Source: Dryococelus australis (lineage: Eukaryota > Arthropoda > Insecta > Phasmatodea > Phasmatidae). Taken from it: a DNA stretch of 64,000 nucleotides. Shown here one piece after another: positions 11,246-23,210 of the stretch. The translations under genes and the position numbers were made by a program. The notes beneath the pieces were generated by a model, which saw nothing but the letters and a program-made list of their open reading frames with translations, had not been told where the DNA came from and did not search any database. The stretch spans positions 139,164,663-139,228,662 of the forward strand of contig CM057000.1 of assembly GCA_029891345.1 (NCBI GenBank), in the 5' to 3' direction. Each line of letters opens with the position of its first letter. The first letter of the stretch is position 1.

Positions 11246-11456
11246 CACGTACAAAATAAAAAATTAGCCAATTTACAATTTTCCGTGTGACATTTTCACA
11301 CTGTACTAAGGGTTTTCAGAGAAGTGAAAGATTGCAATGCTTAAAAGTTGTAAAATACCCACTTATTCTGGAATACTTTATATAGCAAATAAAAATGAAA
11401 ACTTGATATAAGAAATTTTGGAAGGATTCACGAGATGTCTATTGAGCTACAGTCAA

Positions 11457-12024
11457 GTGCGGTGCATTTGGTGCTAAGTGCTGTGCGTGCGGTGCTGACT
11501 GCGGTGTGTGCGGTGCTAAGTTCTGTGCGTGCTGTGCTCACTGTGGTGTGTGTGGTGCTAAGTGCTATGTTTGCGGTGCTGACTGGTGTTTGCGGTGCTA
11601 AATGCGGTGCATGTGGTGCTGACTGCGGTGCGTGCGGTGCTAAGTGTTGTGCATACGGTGCTGACAGCGGTGTGTGCAATGGTAAGTGCTGTGCGTAGGG
11701 TGATACATGCTGTGCATGCGATGCTGACTGTGGTGTGTGCGGTGCTAACTGCGGTGTGTGCGGTGCTGTGCGTGCGGTGCTGACTACGGTGTGTGAGGTG
11801 CTAAGTGCTGTGCGTGCTGTGCTCACTGTGGTGTGTGTGGTGCTAAGTGCTATGTTTGCGGTGCTAAATGCGGTGCATGTGGTGCCGACTGCGGTGCGTG
11901 CGGTGCTAAGTGTTGTGCATACGGTGCTGACAGCGGTGTGTGCAATGGTAAGTGCTGTGCGTAGGGTGATACATGCTGTGCATGCGATGCTGACTGTGGT
12001 GTGTGCGGTGCTGACTGCGGTGTA
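11457..12024. repeat. 21-bp minisatellite with a higher-order duplication
   Basis: About 26 units of a 21-bp repeat (type GTGCGTGCGGTGCTGACTGC G) alternate between GACTGCG-like and TAAGTGCT-like forms. A long block is duplicated: TAAGTGTTGTGCATACGGTG occurs at 11641 and again 266 bp later, with a 19-bp indel between the two blocks further left. Because 21 is divisible by 3, several frames stay open on both strands (up to 237 codons), which explains the long ORFs without a gene. Confidence 0.95.
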
Positions 12025-12214
12025 CCGATTGCAGTTGCAGAGAACCAGTGCCACAAGTTTTACAGTGTGTCTACAAAATATCACTACACGTAAACTGCCT
12101 CTGGTAGAGTTTGCACTGAAATGCCATACTTGATCTTTCATTCTGCAGGTCGTTATTTCAGACTCCAGGGTAGCAGAATAGCTGAGTCACAAATGCACAT
12201 TTAGAGGCCAATTT

Positions 12215-12325
12215 TAAAGCTGGAGGGGTTATTTGTGGAGCAGGATGGGCAATTTATGGGTCATTTGTGGAGCGAAAGGGGTCGTTTGCGGAGCAGGAGG
12301 GGTCATTTGCGGAACTGTAGAGGCA
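12215..12325. repeat. Short degenerate GTCATTTGCGGAGC repeat
   Basis: TTATTTGTGGAGCAGGATGG, GTCATTTGTGGAGCGAAAGG, GTCGTTTGCGGAGCAGGAGG and GTCATTTGCGGAACTG follow each other, a small minisatellite just downstream of the 21-bp array. Confidence 0.8.
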
Positions 12326-12979
12326 TTATGTGTCATTAAGGGCTCACTAGGGATCACTTACAGGTCCGTATTATAAAGGGCCAGTCTGGAAGTAGTCAGT
12401 TGTCTGGTTTAAGTGTGACCATGAGTTCAAGCTGACCGAAGAACTTATCTTGAAGCAACTGTTGAAGATATAACTGCGTGGTGATGTAATCAAGGGACTA
12501 GATAGAATGTCTATTTTAATGGAGGCGTAAAGTGCTTAAATCTCACTGATGAAATGTGCCAGTAAGTGTATAAGGCAATTGATAATCTAAGGTGGTACAA
12601 ATGTTGCCACTGTGGAAATGACTTAGGTTTTTTTTTTTTTCGTGAAGATATCGCAAGCCAATGAGTGTACGAAGTCTATTGTACAGCTTACCATGAATTT
12701 ACGTTCTTCCACTGCCGGTAAATTACGCTGAAGGCAGCGTTGCTACTCTCGAAAAAACTTCAGCTAAAGCTACATTGCTTGTCGACATGAAAAAAGCCAA
12801 TGTTTATAAGGACTGACCTCCAAATCACTTATATGAACCAACTGTGATGGAACATTTGGTATAAGCGGTAATTTAAGCAGATCCTCTGTTATCTATAAAG
12901 GTAACGCGCCTTTGCTTGAGTCGAGACAGCACGTGACTTCTTTATCTCCTATCAATACACTTCATGAAAATGTTTGCAG
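12326..12979. other. Unassigned spacer
   Basis: No repeat or supported ORF. The final bases carry an acceptor-like TTTATCTCCTATC region and TGTTTGCAG. Confidence 0.35.
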
Positions 12980-13147
12980 GCGACAAGGGAACTCGCGCGA
13001 TAAAGCATTACGACAATGGGTATATGCAGTTTATGCAAGGTGATACTTTGAAGAACCACATCAAGAACTGCAAGGATTCGTATTTTGCGAGCCAAAAAGT
13101 GTTGCTGCCAATGTCTCTTGTTCCATCGGTGGTTGCTGATTCGACAG
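12980..13147 (+). CDS. Candidate internal exon (orphan, low confidence)
   Basis: AAAATGTTTGCAG precedes an open frame in phase 1 (GDKGTRAIKHYDNGYMQF at the start). ACAG/GTGATT at 13144-13153 is a fair donor. If not spliced the frame runs into a G-rich tract and stops at 13314. An LKNHIKNC segment could belong to a Cys/His motif, but no full zinc finger is present. Function unknown. Confidence 0.25.
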
Positions 13148-13499
13148 GTGATTTCAACGAGACAGTTAAAGCTAACTATGGAATGAGAGACACACGAGGC
13201 GGGGGTAGAGAGGGTGGATGGCGAGGGGGACAAACTACTGTGAGATGTGAGGGGGTTGGGGGGCTAGAGTTGGGTGATGTGTTGGTGACTTGTGTGGGTG
13301 TTGATGGCGGCTGAACTATTGCAAGTAAATGGCGAGAGAAGTGAAGCGACGAGACGTGTGGTGGCCTGGGGCACGAGTGTGTGTTAGGTAAAGTCAATAG
13401 TTCGCTTTGTGGATCGGAAGATTGATCGACCATATACCCATTGAAATGAAGAGGTGGGGGTTCAGTCAGCTGCCGATTGTCGTACTAGGGCATGGCTGT

Positions 13500-15060
13500 G
13501 CTCTGCCATCTTTACGAGAATGGAACCCTCAGTGTCACACACATCCAACTTGGTTTGCTGTCCTCGACCATGTTTTACATTTTTAAAGTTTTTTCGCGAG
13601 TTTTTCCATCATTTATTGAGTTGAAACTCAATGGGGTCAAGGTTATAGCCACCAAAATTTAACATGGATGTAGGTGTCAGTCTTGTAATATGTTCGACGG
13701 TTCTTTTTTAAATTCATTCGACTTATAAAATTTGTTTCTCAATTTTCCAGTTTAAGATCATTGTGGTCAAGGTCCAGACTACCAGCATCCAACAGGGATG
13801 TCAGAGTCAGTGATGTTATATGTTACCTAAACTTTAATAAGTTTCTTGAGATTTTTACAATATTTTTTTTGCGATTTTTAGTTTTAAAGATTTTCGGGGT
13901 CAATATCATGGTCGTCAAAAACGAACATGGTGGCCGAAGGTCATCAATGTAAGGGTTTCCTTTATTTCAAGAAATATTATTTTCTGCGATTTCTCTCGAT
14001 TTTTTATGATTGGAAGTTTGAAATGTAGGGTTGAGTGTGAGGTTAATGTTAAATTTTTTGAACCGATTTTTCAATTTTGTTTTGCTATCATTCTCGAATT
14101 TTGTGACTCGGTGGATTGTGTTGAGAGGTGGGTGTTTGGTTAGGGTGTTGGTGTGAATGTGAGGTCAACTTTATATGTTTCTCGATATTTATAATTTTTG
14201 TTTTAGATATTTTATTTTATAATAATTTGGAGAGGGGGTTGAGAGGGGCGGGGAGAGGGGAGAAGAGTGGGGTTGAGGTTAGGGTGGACGAATGAATGTC
14301 AGGTTAACGGTATATGTCCGAATTTTATAATCCATTTTTCCTTTTTTTTATGATAATTCTCGAATTTTTATGAATTTGTGGATTGTGGTGAGGAAGGTGT
14401 TTGGTTTTTTAGGGCGCCGGGTTGAGTGTGAGGTTATCAGTATATGTTTCTCGATTTGAAGATTTTTTTTTTCTCGATTTTTCTTGATTTTCTAATATTT
14501 GCGAGGATGTGGGTGTTGGTGAGGAGTTAAGGGATGGTGGTGGGATGAGTGTGAAGTTAATATGATACGTTTTATATTTTTAAATAAATTTTTATATTTT
14601 CTGTGATTTTTGTCAATTGTTTACGATTGGAAGGCGAGTAGGTAGGGATAGGATTTGGTGAATATTTTCCTTGATTTTTAGAATATTTTTTTTATTTCTC
14701 GATTTTGAAAAATTTATAGGGCGTTGGGGGAGGATATGGGGTTTTTTGAGGGAGGTGGGATAAGTGTGAGGTTGACGAGATATGTTCTTCGATTTTTAGA
14801 ATCGATTTTTCTTTTTCTTTGTGATCTTTCTCAAATTTTTGTGACTCAGTGGGTTATGTTGAGGGGTCGCGGGTTTGGTTAGAGTGGTGGGGTGAATGTG
14901 AGGTTAACTTTGGTGGTGGGATAAGTGTGAGGTTAAGGTGGTATGTTGTTCAAATTTTTAGATTGGTTTGTTTTGTGATTTTTTATAGTAATTTCTAGAG
15001 GGTGTGGTTGGGAAGAGAGCGAGGTGAGCTTGGCTAGGGGTGGAATGAGTGGGCCATGTC
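13500..15060. repeat. Degenerate ~130-bp tandem satellite, G+T-rich strand
   Basis: GGGGTCAAGG-type blocks recur at 13632, 13763 and 13896 (spacings 131 and 133). Downstream a GTGAGGTTAA block recurs near 14041, 14161, 14301, 14431, 14552, 14768, 14901 and 14930, mostly 120-140 bp apart. Each unit alternates a GGTG-rich half with a T-rich half (TCGATTTTTAGAA). Units are strongly diverged. The plus strand is depleted in A and C throughout. No ORF is credible here. Confidence 0.8.
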
Positions 15061-16260
15061 AGTTGATCCTCATATTAAGCCCCTCAAAGTGTTTCAATGG
15101 CTCGAAAATTGTCTTTCGGCTGCTCGCGTTCGAAATGGTGGGTTCAGTGTTTTTGAGGGATAATCGGAAAATATTAAGGGACGCAGAGAAAGTTTGAGGG
15201 ACACTATATGAATTTTGAATATTTTTAAGGGAAAAACGGGATGTTTTGAGGGAAAAATGGAAACAAAATACAAGATGGTGGACCAATCCTTATTCCTACT
15301 CACGAATAATGCCCCAGAAGTAAGATAATCGTACTACTCACGATCATGCTTATTGAGCCTACATCGTCCAAAATGCCATGAAATTTTCTGATGGAACCCG
15401 AAGCTCGTAACCAATTAAAACTATTCTGTTATTTTGAAAATACACTATCACAGTAAAATCAGACCTAATAATTTACAATTTTACAAACAGCAAAATATTT
15501 CGAAGCGGTTACTTGTAAAGAATCGTTTCTTTCTATGATGTAAAAAGAGCAGTTGTTACAGTTAAAGTGACGTCATAAATAAAGATATAACAGGTAGGCA
15601 AGGTGTTTTGTGCCTCCTAGATATAATATCTTACCATTTGTAAAATAGCGGGAATTTCTCACGGCCATTTAAAAACAAACTGATTTACGACTGGGAACTT
15701 TGACTAAAGGGTCTTTATATTTTAACGCCAAAGATTTTTGATATGACATTAAAGGATTCGGCTAATATTATTATGATTTTGCTATTCTAAATGATTCCTA
15801 GGAAAAAATTTAAATTGATAACTGTAACTGAACAAGTCATTGGCGTCCGTAGTTAGTTGTTAAGCTTACAATTATCTTGTTCAGGAAAGCCCAATTAGTA
15901 TTTGGGAGACATTTTAAACTTAACATACGAAGCCTTAAATAGAAAATTTAAATACTTCTAAATGTGAGTCAGTAATACCACCCAGCATAATTCTTCTAAA
16001 TGAACATTTAGCTAACGGAATCTTACTTCCAGGAGAATTAGACGAATGTTAAGTAATTTAAGTGAAATTTACTTATAATGGTTAAAAAAAAACCCATTAC
16101 AATAGTGGAGACATTCTCACTTCCTTAAGTCAAATTACGGCAAAGAAAATGATCAGTAACTGATGAACTTCTTCCTACTTGTCATTACAAGTTTTATTAT
16201 TAGCAGTTTCGATTAAACTCACAGTTGTGGAACAATGAAATAATTATTTCACATCTGCAG
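15061..16260. other. Unassigned AT-rich DNA
   Basis: Repeated TTTGAGGGA motifs between 15150 and 15260 may be the tail of the satellite. The remainder shows no recognised feature. A T-rich tract ending CATCTGCAG closes the stretch. Confidence 0.4.
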
Positions 16261-16502
16261 TTCTTTATTTTATGGTGTGTAGATACTGTTCCAACATATT
16301 GATAGTACAGATTTTTTATCGACACTACATATTTGATTTATTCTCATCAATTGTTAGATGTGCACTGAAAGGCTGGAATTTTCAAGAAAAAAAAATATAT
16401 CTTGTGCTTTTCAATACAGAAAACCATTTGTCTTTTGACACTCAGACAGGTTGCAGTGGAAAAGATTCACAAAAAATAAGTTCTATTGTGCTTTGTCGAT
16501 GA
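16261..16502 (+). CDS. Candidate 3'-terminal exon (orphan, low confidence)
   Basis: TAATTATTTCACATCTGCAG is a good 3' splice site. In phase 1 the frame stays open for about 80 codons (contains MVCRYCSNILIVQIF and SFDTQTGCSGKDSQK) to a TGA. No domain or polyadenylation signal is seen. A chance ORF is possible. Confidence 0.18.
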
Positions 16503-17730
16503 AATAGAGTGTCCATTTGCGGTAGAATGGGATTCAGGATTCGTAACACTTGGAGCTCCATTCAAGTGTTACGACCAATTTCCGAAGAAAGATCTCCTCG
16601 CCACGATTGGTTCTTAATGGTAGTTCTTCCCTTATTCACACTTTCCACGACACAATTTCAACCCCATTTCCTCATCGGCGTTCCTGGCTTTTTTTTTTTT
16701 TTTTGCAACTTGTGTCGCACGATCTATCTTACACCGCGAGTCTCGCCCCCCTGACATTGCATCACACCTCCTTTCCAGACTCGGGGGAAATGGCAGGCGA
16801 GGGGAGTCTAAGCCTACTGGAAACAAATTCAGTACACCTAGGGACGCCACAGCTCCCCCCTTTCGCCCCTTCACCGTCCGCAAAATCTCGGTAGTAAGTC
16901 CCATACGTCTCACAAAGCGCGGCCATTTTCTTCGTGCCCGTCCCGTGGCAAGGGGTTAGGGGTTACTGCCGAAGGGGTGAAGGTTGTGCTTCGATCAATC
17001 ACTCCGGGTAGGGTAAAGAGGTTGGCCAGGTCACTTCAGAAACCACCGACTACCCTTCGTGTTACTTCGCAACTGAGGAAACGCGTTATCATAGAAATTT
17101 GTATTATTTTATAATGTTATTGTAATTCTTCATCATAACAGCGGATCGTATATTGCAACCAATAACCAACATCTTATTTGTAGGCATCTGGATTTCAGAG
17201 AAAACAATTGAAGAAATTTTTATTTTCCCAAAAATGTCATTTTACTACGTATTAAATTTAATGGACCGTGCTATACTACCAAATAATTTTCCCTCGAAAT
17301 TATATTTAGATATATAATTAACATGATTGCACGGAACGAAAAGATGCACACAAACCTTTGGTAAATTTACTTGAAAATGGAACTCCTAAAACCACTTCGG
17401 GGAAATTTTTACTCGTATATCGCGTACTTTCCCCTGTAAATAATATTTACTGTAATGCACGTGACATTTAGAGCAGAGTATAGCAACGTTGAACTCAATG
17501 TAATTGGAGAAATAGGTTTTTCCTAAACGTTCATGGCAGAATACTGAAAAATGTAAGTGCGATTTCCTATAATCTGTTCACTGCACAGCACGTAAGACTC
17601 GGTGCTGTTTCTTAAAGGAATCATTGCTCTTTTTTCACCTCTTTTTTTAACTCCATCGGCGCTGAATACGCTAGATGTTAGAGGCAAGAAACATCTCCAA
17701 TATTATGTTCTCATTTATCCGCATTGTATA
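16503..17730. other. Unassigned DNA with a GC-richer middle
   Basis: The part from 16730 to 17060 is C/G-rich with overlapping ORFs on both strands and a T17 tract near 16689. No domain, tRNA fold or repeat match could be found. Confidence 0.35.
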
Positions 17731-18024
17731 GGGACGGGAATTTTTCGCGAAAATATTCAAGGCCAGGCTAGACTTCGACTTCCTACGCCCACAATCACAA
17801 CTTCCTTTGGTTATTGGCCGCGTGTCTAAGCGAAAAAAGACGTATCGTTATTTGAATAAGCCGGTCGTAGTAAAGTACTCCGTTTCTGAAAGTACACACG
17901 AGTCATGGGCAGACTCTCGGGGCACGTTACGTTTAAAATCATCCAACCAACGAAAGCGCATGTGAACAAAATTGTTTTCGAGTACAACTGGTCTCGAAAT
18001 CGTTTCGCGGAAAACGCCTGTCCC
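17731..18024 (-). mobile_element. MITE family C copy, TA target site
   Basis: The ends GGGACGGGAATTTTTCGCGA and TTTCGCGGAAAACGCCTGTC then CC are inverted repeats flanked by TA on both sides. It is 294 bp long, the same as the copies at 20381 and 55464. It is inverted relative to them (AGGCTAGACTTC lies near its left end, near the right end of the others). TA duplication fits Tc1/mariner-like mobilisation. Confidence 0.88.
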
Positions 18025-18697
18025 TAACTACACGAGACACATATATGAATGATATGACAGCATTTGTATTTATCTTGTGACTGTACTCAAATATTGTGTA
18101 GTATATTTTCACTGGGGACTGTTATAGTGAACAAAATTTCATCGTAAATTACAAAGTTAAACAGATTACTGCACCAATGCAACTTAGACATCAAGCGCCA
18201 TTTCCTAAGGCTAAGTTTCTGGGAGAAAAAAACACAAATTTTTCATGTCACTTAACTAGGCCGTTGCAAATAACTACTGTTTTAAAGACTGTTGTTCGCA
18301 AAAATTTTCAAACCTCTGTCTAAAAATTTACAGGTATTAATTCTAGTTTACGATGCGAATGTCAAAAAATACCATATAACTGCCTCAGAAGTAAAACAGC
18401 TACATCAGAAAATGAATAATATCGTTATTAAGAAATGTAATATGTAACAAAACAATAATTAATATCACTAGGCAAAAAATTAAGTAACAACCAAAAATCC
18501 TTCTTTTGCACAGTAAATGAACTATTTATGATCACTCTTTTCCTGTCCAATATTGCGCATGTAGTTGTATAACCACAGACGATGCATGTAGCATTTGGTA
18601 ACTCATTTGGGAGCTTTATCCCCAACATCCCGCAAAATGCTTAATGTTTTTATCAACATTTTAAAGGTCGTTAATTTCTTTTTTGCGTTCCTGAAAG
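18025..18697. other. Unassigned AT-rich DNA
   Basis: No feature recognised. It ends in a pyrimidine-rich tract (TTTCTTTTTTGCGTTCCTG) before AAAG. Confidence 0.35.
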
Positions 18698-18834
18698 CGG
18701 AAGAACGTGCCGTGAAAAATAGTGCTGGATCATCCGTGAAGCAGAAGATTAGAATAATTACGGAGAGGTGTAAAAAAGGTATTATGGGGTGGGTATATAA
18801 ACCGTGGGGAGAAAAACATTTTTGGAGAAAATAA
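18698..18834 (+). CDS. Candidate 3'-terminal exon with overlapping AATAAA
   Basis: A long pyrimidine tract ending CTGAAAG is followed in phase 1 by EERAVKNSAGSSVKQKIRII and on to CKKGIMGWVYKPWGEK-HFWRK, then TAA. AATAAA (18830-18835) overlaps the stop codon, as a compact 3' end would. The peptide is basic, has no known domain and is about 45 residues. This is one of the better members of the candidate terminal exon set. Confidence 0.28.
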
Positions 18835-19027
18835 AGCACTGTAAAAATGGGGTGGTGTTTGAACCGACGTGGCAGGGGAATTAGTCGGTCCTACTAGGAA
18901 CTTGTCGCTGCAATAAAAAGTTTACACTGTCGCCGAGGAGTGCGTGGGAGAGTGTATATGAATTTGAAGCACGTACAAACGAACCCAGCGGCAATACACT
19001 GTAAAACTTCCCATAGATTTCCTTAAA

Positions 19028-20020
19028 GCCGATATTACACGATACCTGTAGCCGTACTTGGTTCTTGTACGAGCTTCTACAAGCTCTGGTGCACGAGCCG
19101 GTATACCAGCCGCTATATGAGCCGCCATGGAAGATTCATATTACACGGTAGCAGTTTGCGTACTAGCAATTGGCACCCTCAATGGATACGCAGTGTGTAG
19201 TTTGTAGAACTGCTACAAGTTAGTAACTTGTGTAGGCCTATAAAAAACTAGCTAGCATATCTTAATATTTCTATACCAGTGTTCACCTTTTACATAAATT
19301 TATTTCTTACTAGTATAGTTTCATTCATTTTCTTGAAAATGATGCGAAGCCAGTAGAATACGAGTGTGTTATTTTTAATTTTGACGAAAATTACTAACCG
19401 GTTGCAAAATATAGTTTTTTCTTTGCGTACCGGGATATTATCAGCATGTAAAATTTAATGACAAAAAAAAATTGGGTCCGCCGGAGTTTAGAACTCATGC
19501 CCAAAATTCACGTATTTATAATGGACGCTGCAACTTAACCACTGTACTACCAGTTCACTTAAGAGTCAAATTTATACAGTGTAGATATAATTGAGAGTCT
19601 GAATCAATTTTTCACACAGTAGGTAATGTTTGAAGCATGTAGGACAGTTTTAAACAGTAATTAAAAGTTGCCATAACCAATATTATTTCTCGTCGTCCTA
19701 TTTTAAATCTATTTGAAAGAGTTTCTACCTTACGGACGTAAACTCAAGATGGAGGCGTCCTTTTCAGTTTCTTCATCAACTCGCTTCAAGAAGTAGCCAC
19801 GGGGAGCGTCCTACACTCTGAAACTGCAATGTGATTGACCTGGTACGAGAGCCGGAGTGGAACCTGCCATGAAAGGGCGTGTCCAATTACGTAATCTGGT
19901 ACGAAATCTGCCCGTGCAAGGCGGGAAATGCCATGACGGGTGCCATACTAGCCCGTATACCGGTCGCTATAACGGACCTTGCACAAGCTTTTACGGAATC
20001 TCGTATCGTGTAATATCGCC
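19028..20020. mobile_element. ~1-kb TIR element (family D), non-autonomous
   Basis: GCCGATATTACACGATAC (19028-19045) and GTATCGTGTAATATCGCC (20003-20020) are inverted repeats matching at 17 of 18 positions. Inside each end further related blocks occur (ACAAGCTC and CCGGTATACC on the left; CCGTATACCGG and TTGCACAAGC on the right). No transposase ORF and no clear target duplication were found. A second ATATTACACGGTAGC at 19140 hints at internal rearrangement. Confidence 0.75.
19485..19562 (-). mobile_element. tRNA-like relic inside element D
   Basis: On the minus strand TGGTAGTACAGTGGTTAAG resembles a tRNA A-box region and GAGTTCTAAACTCC a weak B box. It is probably a SINE head fragment, not a functional tRNA gene. 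Confidence 0.35.
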
Positions 20021-20159
20021 TCAAGAGTAATGGACGTTTTTGACATGTACACGGCATGGAAAATTTATCGTACACCAGGGTGCAAATGTAGAAATGCAGC
20101 TGTACAAAAAAAAAGTGATTTTCAGTGCGTTTTGGACTCTTTCTTGTACAACTTTAAGA

Positions 20160-20880
20160 AAGATGTACATTTGAAATCACTGAATTAGAAAATGTCACTG
20201 CCCATGCCTGCATACGTATACTTTAACGGGCCCATGACCGGCATACTCCCAGTAAAGTTGGTAACGACTGAGAGAAAATAGTTACATGCATCAACATGGA
20301 ATTTAAATTTAGACGAAAATTTGTGAATTACTGATATTAATTATTTTGCTTTCTGTTTTTTTTTTCCAGGGCGTATAATTAGGTCCGCATGTTTTCCGCG
20401 AAAATATTTCAGGACTCATGCACTCCAAAACACTAGAGCCTAGATACACTTTCGTGATTGCATACTTTTAACCATGATGCGTCTTAGGTGTCTGCCCACA
20501 AATCATGGACACTCGGTGTCGGAGCTACCTGATTATGATTGGCCCAGTAAGGTAAGATTATATCTTCCCACAAAAACGCGTGGCTAAAAATAACCAAACG
20601 AAAACTGCACGTAAGCAATAGGACATTTGAGTCTAGCCTTCGCGTAAATATTTTCGTGAACAACAGATGGCGCTAAATATAAGTGCAAGAACTAACAAAT
20701 ACGTAAAATATTTACTTTTGCAATCATTTCACAATTTATCATGATCGACGCATGAATAAAGTGATTAGGTCTGTGGCAATGTTAAAATAACTTATGGCGG
20801 AAGAATATACAATGTGCATGCAAGTAGATCTTAAGCTGGGATTTTAAAACGTGCTCAATTTACCTTGAACAGGTTATACA
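20160..20880 (-). mobile_element. MITE family B copy interrupted by a C element
   Basis: Left portion: TGTCACTGCCCATGCCTGCA and CCAGTAAAGTTGGTAACGAC. Right portion: GTAAAATATTTACTTTTGCA, GACGCATGAATAAAGTGATT, AAGTAGATCTTAAGC and GTGCTCAATTTACC. They match the two halves of the 57715 and 62430 B copies. The break coincides with the nested family C insertion. Confidence 0.85.
20381..20675 (+). mobile_element. MITE family C copy nested in a B element
   Basis: TTCCGCGAAAATATTTCAGG at the left and TTCGCGTAAATATTTTCGTG at the right match the family C TIR. The length (about 295 bp) and the interior (GTCTGCCCACAAATCATGG, GATTGGCCCAGTAA) match the 55464 copy. It dates the B insertion as older than this C insertion. 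Confidence 0.85.
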
Positions 20881-21098
20881 ACGAAATGTATTTTAAAAAA
20901 AACTAACTTGTCGTGTTTTCTGAATATGCATGTACAAAGTATGGTAGGTACAATGGAATAAAAATTGTAGCTTTTATGGACGCCACAAAGTGTTTTTTTG
21001 ATATTTACACTTCCATATTTTTTTTTCGTGAACACAAATTGCTTTGTATTCACCACAAAATAAATATTTTTGTGTCCGTAAAAGTTTATTGGCGACAG

Positions 21099-21235
21099 TC
21101 AAAAAATGCTGTGTTAGCCACGAAAACATTTCCCAGGGTGAGAATAGTCCATTCACGGATATTTACAACTATTATGAAGCCCTGCTAAAGTTCTTGTTCC
21201 AAGATATTCCTCCGCCTCGTGCAACCAAAGATTAA
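21099..21235 (+). CDS. Candidate 3'-terminal exon (orphan, low confidence)
   Basis: A T-rich stretch ending TTATTGGCGACAG precedes a phase-1 frame reading KKCCVSHENISQGENSPF through ALLKFLFQDIPPPRATKD to TAA. ATTAAA lies about 15 bases after the stop. No domain is recognised and the acceptor tract is moderate. An overlapping longer ORF in another frame (20913-21188) has weaker splice context. Confidence 0.22.
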
Positions 21236-21950
21236 CCGCGAACAGAAAATTAAACAAGAGGGACAACGCGCCATATTCGCGCCCACTCTATTAGATCATA
21301 TTTCGCGTAGGAACTATTTCTTAATAGGGGTTTCCAACACACCTATTTTTCTCCCCGTGTTTATTCATATTTATTATAAGTTAAATATAATATAGACGTT
21401 AAATTTAAGTAGTAGTTCAGTTAAACCAAAAATAAGATACCTATATGTTAACAGAAGTTAAAAACGCTTGTGATACTTAGCGTGTTTACGAAGCAACCAG
21501 ACACATTATACATGTGATGATTTTTAATTTTATTCAAAAAGTGTGAAGAAAACGCGAATAGTCTACGTCAAAGAATCGCTTTGTGGTACAAACAAAATAT
21601 TTCATGTCAGTGAACATTTTCGAACCATTTCTGCTGTGTGTATATAGGCATAAACAACTCGACACAGAAGAAGCGTGTTGAGCAAGATAGAATATCAAGA
21701 GAGCTATAACCTAAAATAAAAGTGTCATTTTCTCACTGCTCATTCATTTTCGCTAGCTGGTCTTGCCTTGGGCAGAATATTAGCATGCAGGTCTTATAAT
21801 ACCAATTACGATATAGCGAACCGATGACCAGCTGTAAAAAAAATACCACGTGTGAAATAAATTAGAAATTAACATTTCGCTGTGTGTACATAAACATTAT
21901 TCTAGTATGCCAACTTAGCCAAACTCATAACTCATAACAAGAATGCAAAC

Positions 21951-22001
<51 letters not shown>

Positions 22002-22258
22002 ACTTTAGAAGCAGGCCAATATTGCAGTTCTCTGAGGTCGTAGGACGAGGTACAAAGTTTTTAAATATAACGTAACGATTTCTCATGATGTTTCGCCGAA
22101 GGAAGTTCAACAGTACACGCTCACGTAAACAGACAATGTTAAAGAAGGTCTATTTTTCCAGTTCAAATTTAACAACATCCATGAGTTTCTAACTACTGTG
22201 GCAGATTAAAAATTGAATTTTTTGTGTGTATGAGAGAGATCATCTCTTTCCTTCCCAC

Positions 22259-22301
<43 letters not shown>

Positions 22302-22468
22302 ATGTATTTGTGTGTATATGGGATTGCTCTCCCTTAAAAGTTATCCTGTACATGGAATTTTACTCAACTGAATACGCTTAAAGTATATGGCAGTGAGGGG
22401 ATACTTTTACAATTTTGTACCAATATTATCCCATTTTTTATTTCGTTTATTTTCACGCTACACAATAG
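21236..22468. other. AT-rich DNA with two microsatellites
   Basis: (AC)n followed by (AT)n lies at about 21953-22002 and (CT)n at about 22258-22299. Otherwise nothing is recognised. Confidence 0.5.
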
Positions 22469-22632
22469 ACATATATTTGAATAGCTGGATGGCTCTGAAT
22501 ATAGCGAGAGGAGTGGAAAGAAAGAGAGAATTGCCTTTAATACCACGTCCACGAGCTTCCTTTCAGTATATTTCCCCCCACAAAAAAAAACTGCTGAATA
22601 ATTCTGCTCTTTACAAAAAGCGACATTTATAA
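22469..22632 (+). CDS. Candidate 3'-terminal exon (orphan, low confidence)
   Basis: TTTATTTTCACGCTACACAATAG precedes a phase-1 frame: IYLNSWMALNIARGVERKRE, then a basic Pro/Lys-rich tail and TAA. The tail partly derives from an A8 run. No domain is recognised. It belongs to the same-phase set discussed in the findings. Confidence 0.2.
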
Positions 22633-23210
22633 TTTTCTTTATTGCGATAAATCTACTTATCAGAAACCACAGAAATATTGAGCGGAACCAGTTATTGAGA
22701 ACTAAATAACAAATTTCTTTAAACTAACAACTTTGTGATTGTTATTATTTAAACTGAAAAAAAAAAATCGGCGTTATGAGGCACTATGCATTGTCAGCCA
22801 CTGTTTGTCATCACCAGAAACATACGCTTTGTCAGCACAGACTTGGATAAAAGTATTCGCTCGGTGCACTTTTCAGTTTAATACCTAGCCTCTTACTATT
22901 ATGCATAATTTTTCTTACACCCAAGAAGAACAGATTTTCTAACCAGCTATTAAACATGTATTTGTTTCAAATTATTTTCTTTGTTTTCCTCTACTTGTCA
23001 GTTAATATTTGCATATTTAACGTTACTCATACTAGAACTTCCACTATTATAATAAATAATCCTGCGTGTAAAATTAACTGTCTCGTATGACTGACACACA
23101 CTTTAACGTAACGCAAAGACATTCACTTGCATTAGAAGAAGAACATGAGCCAAGATGTTAGTTGACTCGTCATGCACAACATTACTGCGTGCTGCCTATT
23201 TCCCAGGCTA
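22633..23210. other. Unassigned AT-rich DNA
   Basis: No supported feature. Confidence 0.4.

Noticed and set aside
11428-12141. 237-codon minus-strand ORF and three plus-strand ORFs
   Set aside because: They arise from the 21-bp minisatellite, whose period keeps frames open; no non-repeat coding sequence is attached.
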